26,761 bases of DNA from CAZLIC01 sp964559535 (lineage in GTDB: Bacteria > Pseudomonadota > Alphaproteobacteria > Rhodobacterales > Rhodobacteraceae), in NCBI GenBank assembly GCA_964559535.1, contig CAZLIC010000064.1, forward strand, positions 1 through 26,761. The letters are read 5' to 3'. The notes beneath the pieces were generated by a model that saw nothing but the letters and a program-made list of their open reading frames with translations, was not told the origin of the DNA and did no database searches. The translations under genes and the position numbers were made by a program. Shown piece by piece: positions 8,073 through 16,100 of this stretch (the first letter of the stretch is position 1; every line of letters starts with the position of its first letter).

Positions 8073-10628
8073 TTGACCCGCTACGACCCCGCCGCCAGCG
8101 AACCGAAATGGCAGGCCGCCTGGGATGCCGGGGGGGTGTTCCTGGCAAAGGCCGATCCGTCGCGGCCGAAGTACTATGTGCTCGAGATGTTCCCCTACCC
8201 CTCGGGGCGCATTCACATGGGGCATGTGCGCAACTACACCATGGGCGACGTGGTGGCGCGCACCAAGGCGGCGCAGGGCTATTCGGTGCTGCACCCGATG
8301 GGTTGGGACGCCTTCGGGATGCCTGCCGAGAATGCCGCGATGGAACGCGGCGGCCACCCCAAGGACTGGACCTATTCCAACATCGCCGACATGCGCGCGC
8401 AGATGAAACCGCTGGGCCTGTCGATCGACTGGTCCCGCGAATTCGCCACTTGCGACCCGGAGTATTACGGCCAACAGCAGGCCATGTTCCTCGACATGCT
8501 GGCGGCCGGGCTGGTGACGCGGAAGTCCGCGGTGGTGAACTGGGACCCGGTCGACATGACGGTGCTGGCCAACGAACAGGTGATCGACGGTAGGGGCTGG
8601 CGGTCAGGCGCGGCGGTCGAGCGGCGCGAGCTGACGCAATGGTTCTTCAGGATCAGCGACTACTCCGACGAACTCCTGTCGGCGCTGGACGGCCTCACTG
8701 GCTGGCCGGAAAAGGTGCGCCTGATGCAGGCGAACTGGATCGGCAAGTCGCGCGGGCTGCAGTTCGCCTTCGACACCGTCGGCGCCCCCGCGGGCTTCGA
8801 GAAACTCGACGTCTACACCACTCGCCCCGACACGCTGATGGGCGCGTCCTTCGCCGCCATCTCGCCCGACCACCCGCTGGCCAAGGCGCTCGAGGCCGAC
8901 CCACAGGTCGCGGCCTTCGTTGCCGAATGCCGAAAGGGCGGCACCTCGGCCGAGGAAATCGAAACGGCAGAGAAGATCGGCTACGACACCGGCATCCGCG
9001 TGAAGCACCCGCTGGACCCGAACTGGGAACTGCCGGTCTGGATCGCCAACTTCATCCTGATGGACTACGGCACCGGCGCCATCTTCGGCTGCCCCGCGCA
9101 CGACCAGCGCGACTTCGACTTTGCCACCAAGTACGGTCTGGCGATCCCACCGGTATTCGTGACCGAAGGGGCTGAAGAGACCGTTCTGGTCGAGGCCTTT
9201 GTGCCGATGAAATCGGAACGCGTCACCTACATCCGCGGCTTCGGCGGCGTGACCGGCACGCTGACCGGGGACGAGGCGATTGCCGCGGCCATCGCCCATT
9301 CGGAACAGAACGGCTACGGCCAGGGCGTCACCAAGTACCGCCTGCGCGACTGGGGCGTGTCGCGCCAGCGCTACTGGGGCTGCCCGATTCCGGTGGTGCA
9401 TTGCGTCGATTGCGGCACGGTGCCCGAGAAGAAGGAAAACCTGCCGGTCCGCCTGCCCGACGACGTGGCGTTCGACCAACCCGGCAACCCGCTGGACCGT
9501 CACCCCACCTGGCGCAACGTGGCCTGCCCGCAGTGCGGCCAACCGGCAAGGCGCGAGACGGACACGATGGACACCTTCGTTGACAGCAGCTGGTACTACG
9601 CCCGCTTTACCGCGCCCCACGCCGCCACCCCCACGGTGATGGCCGACGCCGATTACTGGATGAACGTCGACCAGTACATCGGCGGCATCGAACACGCGAT
9701 CCTGCACCTGCTGTATTCCCGCTTCTTCGCCCGCGCGATGGCGAAAACCGGCCACCTGCCGCAGAAGGCCATCGAGCCCTTCAACGCGCTGTTCACCCAA
9801 GGGATGGTCACACACGAAATCTACATGACGCGCGACGTGCAGGGGCGCCCGGTCTACCACCTGCCCGAAGACATCATCCGCAGCGAAACCGGCGCCACGC
9901 TGCAGGACGGCTCGGCGGTGGAAATCATCCCCTCCGCCAAGATGTCGAAATCCAAGAAGAACGTCGTCGACCCGGTCGAGATCGTCACGAAGTTCGGCGC
10001 CGATACCGCGCGCTGGTTCGTGCTGTCCGACAGCCCGCCCGAACGCGACGTGGAATGGACGGCATCGGGCGCCGAGGCCGCACACAAGCACCTGTCGCGT
10101 ATATGGCGCATGGCGGATGAGGCGAGCCGCGCCGAAGGCCCTGCCACCCCGGCCGATCACGACCTGAGCCGCGCCGCGGCCCGCGCCATCGCCGATGTCA
10201 CAGCGGGCATCGAAGGCTTTGCCTTCAACAAGGCCATCGCCGCACTCTACACCTTTGCCAATGCCGTGGGCCGGTCCGACGCAGGCCCCGACGCCCGCCG
10301 CGCCGCCCTGCGCACCATGGCGCAACTGCTGGCCCCCTTCGTGCCGCACCTGGCCGAAGAGGTCTGGGCCATGACCGGCGGCACCGGCCTTGTCGCGCAG
10401 GCCGCCTGGCCCAAGGCCGACCCGGCCCTGCTGGTGGACGACAGCGTCACCCTGCCCATCCAGATCAACGGCAAGCGCCGCGCCGACATCACCGTGCCCA
10501 AGGACATGCCCGCGGCCGAGGTCGAACGCCTCGTCCTGGCCGACGCGACGGTGCAGCGCTTCATGGAGGGCCGCCCGGTGAAAAAGCTGATCGTCGTGCC
10601 GGGCCGGATCGTCAATGTGGTCGCCTGA
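8073..10628 (+). CDS. leuS: Leucyl-tRNA synthetase
   Basis: This 851-residue class I aminoacyl-tRNA synthetase charges tRNA-Leu with leucine. The HIGH-type motif is HMGH at residues 48-51 and the KMSKS loop is at 623-627. The editing (CP1) domain is present (TTRPDTLMGASFAAISPDHPL; DYGTGAIFGCPAHDQRDFDFA). The C-terminal anticodon-binding and small tail domains are complete, ending KKLIVVPGRIVNVVA. The start is TTG (8073-8075), because an in-frame TGA lies just upstream and the next Met (residue 39) is already inside the catalytic core. GAGG sits seven bases before it. The gene overlaps lptE by 14 bases, and the leuS-lptE-holA order is conserved in alphaproteobacteria. Confidence 0.98.
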   Translation: MTRYDPAASEPKWQAAWDAGGVFLAKADPSRPKYYVLEMFPYPSGRIHMGHVRNYTMGDVVARTKAAQGYSVLHPMGWDAFGMPAENAAMERGGHPKDWTYSNIADMRAQMKPLGLSIDWSREFATCDPEYYGQQQAMFLDMLAAGLVTRKSAVVNWDPVDMTVLANEQVIDGRGWRSGAAVERRELTQWFFRISDYSDELLSALDGLTGWPEKVRLMQANWIGKSRGLQFAFDTVGAPAGFEKLDVYTTRPDTLMGASFAAISPDHPLAKALEADPQVAAFVAECRKGGTSAEEIETAEKIGYDTGIRVKHPLDPNWELPVWIANFILMDYGTGAIFGCPAHDQRDFDFATKYGLAIPPVFVTEGAEETVLVEAFVPMKSERVTYIRGFGGVTGTLTGDEAIAAAIAHSEQNGYGQGVTKYRLRDWGVSRQRYWGCPIPVVHCVDCGTVPEKKENLPVRLPDDVAFDQPGNPLDRHPTWRNVACPQCGQPARRETDTMDTFVDSSWYYARFTAPHAATPTVMADADYWMNVDQYIGGIEHAILHLLYSRFFARAMAKTGHLPQKAIEPFNALFTQGMVTHEIYMTRDVQGRPVYHLPEDIIRSETGATLQDGSAVEIIPSAKMSKSKKNVVDPVEIVTKFGADTARWFVLSDSPPERDVEWTASGAEAAHKHLSRIWRMADEASRAEGPATPADHDLSRAAARAIADVTAGIEGFAFNKAIAALYTFANAVGRSDAGPDARRAALRTMAQLLAPFVPHLAEEVWAMTGGTGLVAQAAWPKADPALLVDDSVTLPIQINGKRRADITVPKDMPAAEVERLVLADATVQRFMEGRPVKKLIVVPGRIVNVVA

Positions 10629-11106
10629 CCGCCGCACCCTTGTGCTTCTGCCGCTCTTGGCGGCCTGCGGCTTTGCCCCCGCCTACGGCCCCACCGGCGC
10701 CGCCAGCGCCCTGCGCAACCGTGTGGCCACCGGCGAGCCAACTGATCGTGCCGAATTCGACTTCGTGCGCCAGATCGAGGAACGTCTGGGCCGACCCGCA
10801 GCGCCCTGCTGGCGGCTTGACTACTCCATCACCCTGAACCGGACTGGCGTGGCCATCACCACCGAAAACGCCGTCACCCGGTTCAATCTGACAGGGCGCG
10901 CCGACTGGAAACTCGTGCCGCTGGTCGATGGCGCGAAGCCCCTGCAGGGCACCGCCGAATCCTTCACCTCGTGGTCTGCCACCGGCTCGACCGTTGCCGT
11001 TCTGGCGGCCGAGGAAGACGCCGAACTCCGCCTCATGCGCATTCTGGCCGATCAGGTCTCCACCCGCCTCATCGCCGCGGCCGCCGGCATTGCCCCCCCG
11101 CCATGA
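10615..11106 (+). CDS. lptE: LptE, LPS-assembly lipoprotein
   Basis: This 163-residue outer-membrane lipoprotein plugs the LptD barrel and helps insert lipopolysaccharide in the outer leaflet. The N-terminus is a lipoprotein signal (RRTLVLLPLLAAC, lipidated Cys18) followed by GFAPAYGP, the usual start of mature alphaproteobacterial LptE. The remaining sequence is short and divergent, with YSITLNRTGVAITTENAVTRFNL fitting the family fold. Its ATG (10615) lies inside the end of leuS, and its TGA overlaps the holA ATG as ATGA, so expression is probably coupled. Identification rests on the signal, size and conserved position between leuS and holA. Confidence 0.9.
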   Translation: MWSPDRRTLVLLPLLAACGFAPAYGPTGAASALRNRVATGEPTDRAEFDFVRQIEERLGRPAAPCWRLDYSITLNRTGVAITTENAVTRFNLTGRADWKLVPLVDGAKPLQGTAESFTSWSATGSTVAVLAAEEDAELRLMRILADQVSTRLIAAAAGIAPPP

Positions 11107-12110
11107 AACTGCAAGGCGCCGCAGCCGCCCGCTACCCCGCCGCGCCCGACGCCACAAAGGCCGCGTTGCTGATCCACGGCGACGACACCAGTCGCGTGCA
11201 GCAGAAACGGGCCGAGGCCGTAGCGGCGCTGGCCGGGCCAGGGGCCGAGGCCGAAATGCGCCTGTCGCGTCTGCCCGCGTCCGAAGCCCGCCGCGACCCC
11301 GCCGCCCTGGGCGACGCGCTGCGCTCGCCTGCCTTTTTCCCCGGGCCGCGCGTGGTGGTGGTGGATGACGCAACCGACGGCATGGCGCCCATGCTGCAGG
11401 CAGCACTGGCCGACTGGCGCACCGGCGACGCGCATCTGGTGATGACGGCCTCTGCCCTGCCCGCCAAATCCGCCCTGCGCAAGGTGGCCGAGGACCACCC
11501 CCTGTCTGTCAGCATTGCGGTCTACGACGACCCGCCGGGACCGGAAGAGGTTGCGGCCGAACTTTCCCGTGCGTGCCTCCCCCGCCCCGCACCGCAGGTG
11601 CTGGCCGAAATCGTCGCGCTGGGGCGCAGCCTTGATGCGGGCGATTTCCGCCGCACGCTGGAACGGGTGGCGCTCTACAAGCTGGGCGACCCCACCCCGC
11701 TGAGCGTGGCCGAGGTCGAAGCCGTCGCCCCGCTCACGGCCGAGGCCGACGACACCGACCTGGCACATGCGCTGGTCGAAGATCGCGCAAGCGACATTCC
11801 CCGGCTCTTGCGGCGGCTCATCGGTCAGGGCGCCACACCGGTGGGCACCGTGCTGGCCGTGCAGCGCGTGCTGCGCGCCATGCCCGGCAGCGGCGCCGAC
11901 AGCGGCACGCTCATGGCCCGCGGCCGCGGCGTGCCCTTCCGCCTGCGCGACGTGCTGGCCCGCAGCGGCCAGAACTGGCCCACGCAACGCGTCGAACAGG
12001 CCCTCGCCGCCCTCCTCGAAACCGATGCCGCCCTTCGGTCGTCAAACCCCACGCCCGACTGGCCCATGGTCGAACGCACCCTGCTGCGAATCGCCATGCG
12101 ACAGCGATAA
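11103..12110 (+). CDS. holA: DNA polymerase III delta subunit
   Basis: This 335-residue clamp-loader subunit opens the beta sliding clamp during replication. The beginning (MKLQGAAAARY, then AALLIHGDDTSRVQQKRAEAV) and blocks such as FFPGPRVVVVDDATDG, LPAKSALRKVAED and RLLRRLIGQGATPVGTVLAVQRVLRAM match the delta family. The ATG at 11103 overlaps the lptE stop by four bases; longer upstream readings are only lptE in another frame. It is the last gene of the leuS-lptE-holA run and converges on lpxK, with a dispersed repeat element in the 124-base gap. Confidence 0.93.
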   Translation: MKLQGAAAARYPAAPDATKAALLIHGDDTSRVQQKRAEAVAALAGPGAEAEMRLSRLPASEARRDPAALGDALRSPAFFPGPRVVVVDDATDGMAPMLQAALADWRTGDAHLVMTASALPAKSALRKVAEDHPLSVSIAVYDDPPGPEEVAAELSRACLPRPAPQVLAEIVALGRSLDAGDFRRTLERVALYKLGDPTPLSVAEVEAVAPLTAEADDTDLAHALVEDRASDIPRLLRRLIGQGATPVGTVLAVQRVLRAMPGSGADSGTLMARGRGVPFRLRDVLARSGQNWPTQRVEQALAALLETDAALRSSNPTPDWPMVERTLLRIAMRQR

Positions 12111-12134
12111 CGCGGGCAAAGGGCCTGCACCTGG

Positions 12135-12253
12135 CCCCCGATTCGCCCGTTGCGGTTAACGGCCCGGCAGCCCGCGCAGGGGAGGACAGAAGGAAGACGC
12201 GGGGAAGACGTGCCGCGCGCCGTTCTTGTCCGGATTAACCCAGCGTCCGCAGG
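12135..12253 (+). repeat. Dispersed intergenic repeat, copy 1
   Basis: Bases 12135-12213 match the minus strand of 26045-25968 at about 70 of 79 positions by hand count, with one single-base gap. Shared blocks are CCCCCGATTCGCC, GTTGCGGTTAACG, GCGCAGGGGAGGACA and AAGGAAGACG. It contains three 11-base units in phase (GGGGAGGACAG, AAGGAAGACGC, GGGGAAGACGT; 12179-12211). After a variable spacer, similarity resumes with TTAACCCAGCGTCCGC (12235-12250), which covers the lpxK stop codon and its last codons. It lies between the convergent holA and lpxK genes. Confidence 0.8.
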
Positions 12254-13239
12254 CCCTTGGCGACAGCCAAGTCCATCGCCTCGGGATCATCCGCACGCAG
12301 CCGCACCGGCAACACCATCACCTTGCCGCGCCATCCGGGTGGCAGGCGCACGGCGTCTTTCTCGGTCGTCACCAACTGCGCACCCAGACCCGCCGCCTGC
12401 GCCGCAAGGCGCTGCACCAGGGGTTCGGGCAGCGGCTGGTGGTCATCCAGCGCCACAGTCGCGCGCATATCGACGCCCAAACCCTTGAGAGTGTTGAAGA
12501 ACTTGGACGGGTGCGCGATGCCCGCAAAGGCCAGCACCGGGGTGCCCTGCCAGTCCATCCCGGTCGCCAGCGGCTGTACCTGCCCGGTCAGATGCGGCAC
12601 ACGTATCATATGCCCCCAGCGCGCCTGAAACGCCGCCTGGGCTGCCGCATCGCCCAGCGAAAACAGCAGGCTGGCCCGCGCCAACCCGGCCGCGACAGGC
12701 TCGCGCAATGGTCCTGCAGGCAGGCAGCGCCCATTGCCAAAGCCTTGCGCGGCATCCGCCACCACGACCGACACGTCCTTGAAAACGGAAGGATTCTGGA
12801 ACCCGTCATCCAGCACCACGGCACCTGTGCCCGCAATCTTCTCGGCCATCCGCACACCCGCTGCGCGGTCGCGCGCCACCACCACCGGGGCGAAGGCTGC
12901 CAACAGCAACGGCTCATCCCCCACATCCGCAGCGCTGTGGCGAACCGGGTCCACCCGCACCGGCCCGGCCAGCCGCCCGCCATGCCCTCGGCTGACAACG
13001 GCCCCCGCAACCCCTTGGCGCGCAAGGCTTTCCAAAATTGCAATCACCGTCGGCGTCTTTCCCGTCCCGCCTGCCGAGAGGTTGCCCACGCAGATCACCG
13101 GCACCGCGGCCCGATACGCGCCACCCCGCGCCACACGTCGTGCCGTCGCCGCTGCCGTCACTGCCGCCAAAGGTGCCAGAAGCCGGGCCGCGAGGCCGGG
13201 CGCATCCGGCGGGTTGGTCCAGAAGCCGGGCGCACGCAA
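12235..13239 (-). CDS. lpxK: Tetraacyldisaccharide 4'-kinase
   Basis: This 334-residue inner-membrane kinase phosphorylates the lipid A disaccharide at the 4' position using ATP. A hydrophobic N-terminal helix (LAARLLAPLAAVTAAATARR) is followed by the P-loop GNLSAGGTGKT (about 52-62). Other family blocks are VSRGHGG, VGDEPLLLA, VVLDDGFQNP and LVTTEKDAVRLP. I chose a TTG start (13237-13239), which gives MRAPGFW, the usual beginning of Rhodobacteraceae LpxK; it lies four bases after the stop of the upstream Kdo-transferase gene. No ATG in a sensible position is available. The last codons and TAA stop fall inside a dispersed repeat. It is in an operon with DUF4170 and the Kdo-transferase homologue. 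Confidence 0.93.
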   Translation of the reverse strand: MRAPGFWTNPPDAPGLAARLLAPLAAVTAAATARRVARGGAYRAAVPVICVGNLSAGGTGKTPTVIAILESLARQGVAGAVVSRGHGGRLAGPVRVDPVRHSAADVGDEPLLLAAFAPVVVARDRAAGVRMAEKIAGTGAVVLDDGFQNPSVFKDVSVVVADAAQGFGNGRCLPAGPLREPVAAGLARASLLFSLGDAAAQAAFQARWGHMIRVPHLTGQVQPLATGMDWQGTPVLAFAGIAHPSKFFNTLKGLGVDMRATVALDDHQPLPEPLVQRLAAQAAGLGAQLVTTEKDAVRLPPGWRGKVMVLPVRLRADDPEAMDLAVAKGLRTLG

Positions 13240-13243
13240 TGGC

Positions 13244-14446
13244 TTAGCCCCCCAGACCGGACTGGGCGAGCCGTGATACCTCGGCCGCGATCCGGTCCGA
13301 AACCTCGGACCCTTCCGACAGAACACCCCAGGCAGCACCAGCCAGCCGCGCCGCCCTGTCGGGCGACAACAGTTCGCCCAGCGCTTCCGCCAGATCCGCC
13401 GCCGACCCCACCAGCGCCGTCGCCTGTACCCCCGCAAGCCGCCCCAGGAACGCCCCGTGCGACCCCACGCGAGGCCCGTGAATGACCGCCGACCCCAGCG
13501 CTGCGGGCTCGGCCGGGTCAATCCGGCAGCCCCCGGGCGACAGGCTTCCACCCAGGAAAGTGACCGGCGCCAGCCGGTACCAGAGCCCGTATTCCGCCGT
13601 TCCTTCAACAACATAGGCCTGCACATCGGCATCCGGCTCTTCGTCGGCGGCGCGGCGGGCCACGTCCCAACCTTCCACCTGCGCCATCTGCTCGGCCAGC
13701 GGCGCGGCGCGCACCGGGTCATCGGGCACCACGATCAGCAGCATCCGGTGCGCCAGCCGCAGTACCGCACGGTGCGCCTCGATCACCTGTGCCTCCTCGG
13801 TCTCGGGCACCCCCGCCGCCAGCCAGACCGGACGGGTGGCCACCAGACTTCCCAGCGCTTCGCGTTCGGCCTCGTTGCAGGGCCGCGCGGCCGAAGGGAA
13901 CTCCATCCGGCCCGACGCCACCACCGCCGGCGAAGGCGTCCCTGCGCGGCGCAGGCTGCGTGCCGCCGGTTCGTCGATGGCATAGGCGCGCCGCACGTCA
14001 CGCAGGATGCCCCGCGTCAGCCCCGGCCACCATCCGTCGCGGCCCCGCGGCAGCCTGGGCTCCCGCGCGTCCACCATCACCACCGGCACCCCCCGATCCT
14101 GGGCCACGCTGACGAGCGCCGGCCGCAGTTCGCCGTCCGCAATCACGGCAACCGACGGAGACCAGTGGTCCAGGAAGGCCCGAGCCGCAGCGGGTGTGTC
14201 GTCGGGCACGATGTCGGGGGTCAGGCCCAGCAGTGGCGGAACCGGCACCGGCGCCGTCATCACCACCTGCAGCGCCCGCCCGACCAGCAGACGTCGGGCC
14301 AGCCCCATCAGCGGCCGCACGGCATCGGCATTGGGCGCATGCAGCCAAACCACCGGGCCAGCGGGCCGGGGCGGGCGGTCCGGCGCCGACACCAAGCGGG
14401 CGCGGAAGCGCAGGTTGTACAATGTCAGGCCGATGGAATGGGCCAT
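13244..14446 (-). CDS. waaA: Kdo-transferase (WaaA/KdtA) homologue with altered active site
   Basis: This 400-residue GT-B glycosyltransferase of the WaaA type would add Kdo to lipid A precursors at the inner membrane. Family blocks are visible: VVWLHA (about 32-37), ADGELRPAL in place of the METELWPNL of classic WaaA, RPVWLAAGVPETEEAQVIEAH, LLIVVPDDPVRA, and FLGGSLSPGG...DPAEPAALG in the sugar-nucleotide domain. The conserved S-V-G-E after WLH, whose Glu is the catalytic base in characterised enzymes, reads N-A-D-A here. It may therefore be a divergent lineage form, use another base, or transfer a different sugar. Position between DUF4170 and lpxK supports a lipid A role. Confidence 0.8.
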   Translation of the reverse strand: MAHSIGLTLYNLRFRARLVSAPDRPPRPAGPVVWLHAPNADAVRPLMGLARRLLVGRALQVVMTAPVPVPPLLGLTPDIVPDDTPAAARAFLDHWSPSVAVIADGELRPALVSVAQDRGVPVVMVDAREPRLPRGRDGWWPGLTRGILRDVRRAYAIDEPAARSLRRAGTPSPAVVASGRMEFPSAARPCNEAEREALGSLVATRPVWLAAGVPETEEAQVIEAHRAVLRLAHRMLLIVVPDDPVRAAPLAEQMAQVEGWDVARRAADEEPDADVQAYVVEGTAEYGLWYRLAPVTFLGGSLSPGGCRIDPAEPAALGSAVIHGPRVGSHGAFLGRLAGVQATALVGSAADLAEALGELLSPDRAARLAGAAWGVLSEGSEVSDRIAAEVSRLAQSGLGG

Positions 14447-14470
14447 TCCCGCCAGGTTGCCAGACGGCTT

Positions 14471-14716
14471 TCAGCCGACGATTTCTTCGGTGCCCGACCC
14501 GGGCTTTGCTTCGTCGCGCAGGCGGTGCAGGTTGGCGATGAAGTAGCGCATGTGGGCGTTGTCGACCGTGCGCTGCGCCTCGCCCTTCCAGGCTTTGAAG
14601 GCGGCCTCGTAGCTGGGAAAGATACCCACGACATGCAAGTTTGCCGGGTCGCGGAACGTGGTACCCGCGGGATCGACAAGTTCGCCGCCAAAGACAAGGT
14701 GCAGGCGCTGGGTCAT
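14471..14716 (-). CDS. DUF4170 small protein
   Basis: This 81-residue protein of unknown function begins MTQRLHLVFGGELVDP and continues VVGIFPSYEAAFKAWKGEAQRTVDNAHMRYFIANLHRL, matching my memory of DUF4170, a small alphaproteobacterial family. It has no signal peptide or membrane segment and is predicted cytosolic. The ATG at 14714-14716 has GGAG eight bases upstream; the frame is open upstream through non-coding sequence. It is separated from the Kdo-transferase gene by 24 bases and probably co-transcribed with it and lpxK. That linkage suggests, but does not show, a role in lipid A or Kdo metabolism. Confidence 0.85.
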   Translation of the reverse strand: MTQRLHLVFGGELVDPAGTTFRDPANLHVVGIFPSYEAAFKAWKGEAQRTVDNAHMRYFIANLHRLRDEAKPGSGTEEIVG

Positions 14717-14760
14717 CGGTGCAACTCCGCATGGGCCCGGCGTCGCGCGGGCGGACAGCG

Positions 14761-14813
14761 CCGGAGGTTTCGCACCCCCGGTCCCCCGTGGGATATTTGG
14801 ACCAAGATGAAAG
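14761..14813. repeat. Possible lineage-wide intergenic motif
   Basis: Between mtaB and the DUF4170 gene lies a C-rich run followed by GGGATATTTGGACCAAGATG (14790-14809). I associate this type of sequence, a GC-rich stretch then (G)TATTTGG-CCAAGATGAA, with recurrent intergenic sequences in Rhodobacteraceae genomes. That is from memory only, and no second copy is present in this window. It does not encode protein and shows no strong hairpin. Confidence 0.3.
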
Positions 14814-14831
14814 GGCAAGCGGCGGCTGCGG

Positions 14832-16100
14832 TCAGGCCGCAGTCAGGCGGCCGTCCTGCACACCGCCGATGCGGACAGCCATCAGGCTGCCTTCGGCCTG
14901 GTCGGTGGCGAAGGAGACCTCGGTGAAGTCGGGGCAGCGGGCCAGGCGGGGGCCTTCGGTCAGCACCTGCTGGACCGTGCCGATGCGGGATTGCAGATGG
15001 CGGGCCAAGGCCGCCTCTCCTGCCGCGCGCAGGCGCGCGGCGCGGTCGCGGATCAGCGGGCCGGGCAATTGCGGCATGCGGGCGGCCGGGGTGCCCTTGC
15101 GCGGGCTGAAGGGGAAGACGTGCAGGAAGGTCAGGCCGCAGTCGGCCACCAGTCGCAGGGTGCTGTCGGCATGTGACTCGGTCTCCGTGGGGAAGCCCGC
15201 AATCAGGTCGGCCCCGAACACGATGCCGGGCCGCAGGCGCCGTGCCTCTTCGCAGAAGCGGATCGCATCGTCGCGCAAGTGGCGCCGCTTCATCCGCTTC
15301 AGGATCAGGTCATCGCCGTGCTGCAGCGACAGGTGCAGGTGCGGCATCAGGCGGGGTTCGGTGGCAATGGCCTCCATCAGCCGGTCGTCGGCCTCGATCG
15401 AATCGATCGAGCTGATGCGCAGGCGGGCAAGGTCGGGCACCAGCCGCAGGAGGCGCAGCACGAGATCGCCCAGCCGCGGCTGGCCCGGAAGATCGGCCCC
15501 CCAGGAGGTGAGGTCGACGCCGGTCAGCACCACCTCGTGGAACCCCTTGCCGACCAGACGTTTCACCTGATCCACCACCACACCGGCCGGAACCGAGCGC
15601 GAATTGCCGCGACCGTAGGGGATGATGCAGAAGGTGCAGCGGTGGTCGCAGCCGTTCTGTACCTGCACATAGGCGCGGTGGCGGCCGAAACCGTCAATCA
15701 GGTGGCCCGCGGTTTCGGTGACCGAGAAGATGTCGTTCACCTGCACCTTCTCGGTCGCCCCGATCAGGTCGGGCACGGCAATGCCGGACCACGTCTCGGC
15801 CTGCATCTTTTCGTGGTTGCCCACAACGCGCGTGACCTCGGCCATCGCGGCGAATGTTTCCGGCTCGGTCTGCGCGGCGCAGCCTGTCACAATCACGGGC
15901 GCGCCGGGGTTTTCGCGGGCCAGGCGGCGGATTTCCTGTTTCGCCTTGCGTACCGCTTCGGCCGTGACGGCGCAGGTGTTCACCACCACGGCGCCCTGCA
16001 CGCCTGCCGCGGCGGCCAGATCCTGCATCGCCGCGGTCTCGTAGGCGTTCAGGCGGCAGCCCAGCGTGGCAAAGACCGGCGGTTTCGCAGGGGCGTTCAT
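14832..16100 (-). CDS. mtaB: MtaB, tRNA t6A37 methylthiotransferase
   Basis: This 422-residue radical SAM enzyme converts t6A37 to ms2t6A37 in tRNAs reading ANN codons. The N-terminal domain holds three cysteines for one [4Fe-4S] cluster (Cys15 in TLGCRLNAYE, Cys43 in VNTCAV, Cys74 in VTGCAAQ). The radical SAM triad is Cys151, Cys155 and Cys158 in NGCDHRCTFCIIPYGRG. RSVP, GVDLTSWG, RISSIDSIE and HLSLQHGDD are family blocks. A weakly conserved C-terminal region matches the TRAM position. The start at 16098-16100 overlaps the dapF TGA as ATGA, giving coupled expression. Beside it lies tRNA-Lys(UUU), itself a substrate of this kind of enzyme, though adjacency may be coincidental. Confidence 0.95.
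   Translation of the reverse strand: MNAPAKPPVFATLGCRLNAYETAAMQDLAAAAGVQGAVVVNTCAVTAEAVRKAKQEIRRLARENPGAPVIVTGCAAQTEPETFAAMAEVTRVVGNHEKMQAETWSGIAVPDLIGATEKVQVNDIFSVTETAGHLIDGFGRHRAYVQVQNGCDHRCTFCIIPYGRGNSRSVPAGVVVDQVKRLVGKGFHEVVLTGVDLTSWGADLPGQPRLGDLVLRLLRLVPDLARLRISSIDSIEADDRLMEAIATEPRLMPHLHLSLQHGDDLILKRMKRRHLRDDAIRFCEEARRLRPGIVFGADLIAGFPTETESHADSTLRLVADCGLTFLHVFPFSPRKGTPAARMPQLPGPLIRDRAARLRAAGEAALARHLQSRIGTVQQVLTEGPRLARCPDFTEVSFATDQAEGSLMAVRIGGVQDGRLTAA

Noticed and set aside
8604..10637. A 677-codon open frame antisense to leuS.
   Set aside because: High-GC codon bias leaves long antisense frames open; the sense strand is a complete leucyl-tRNA synthetase with all motifs.
15112..15122. 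A GGGGAAGACG match to the 11-bp repeat unit inside mtaB.
   Set aside because: Single occurrence inside a conserved coding block (FPFSPRKG); no flanking repeat sequence.
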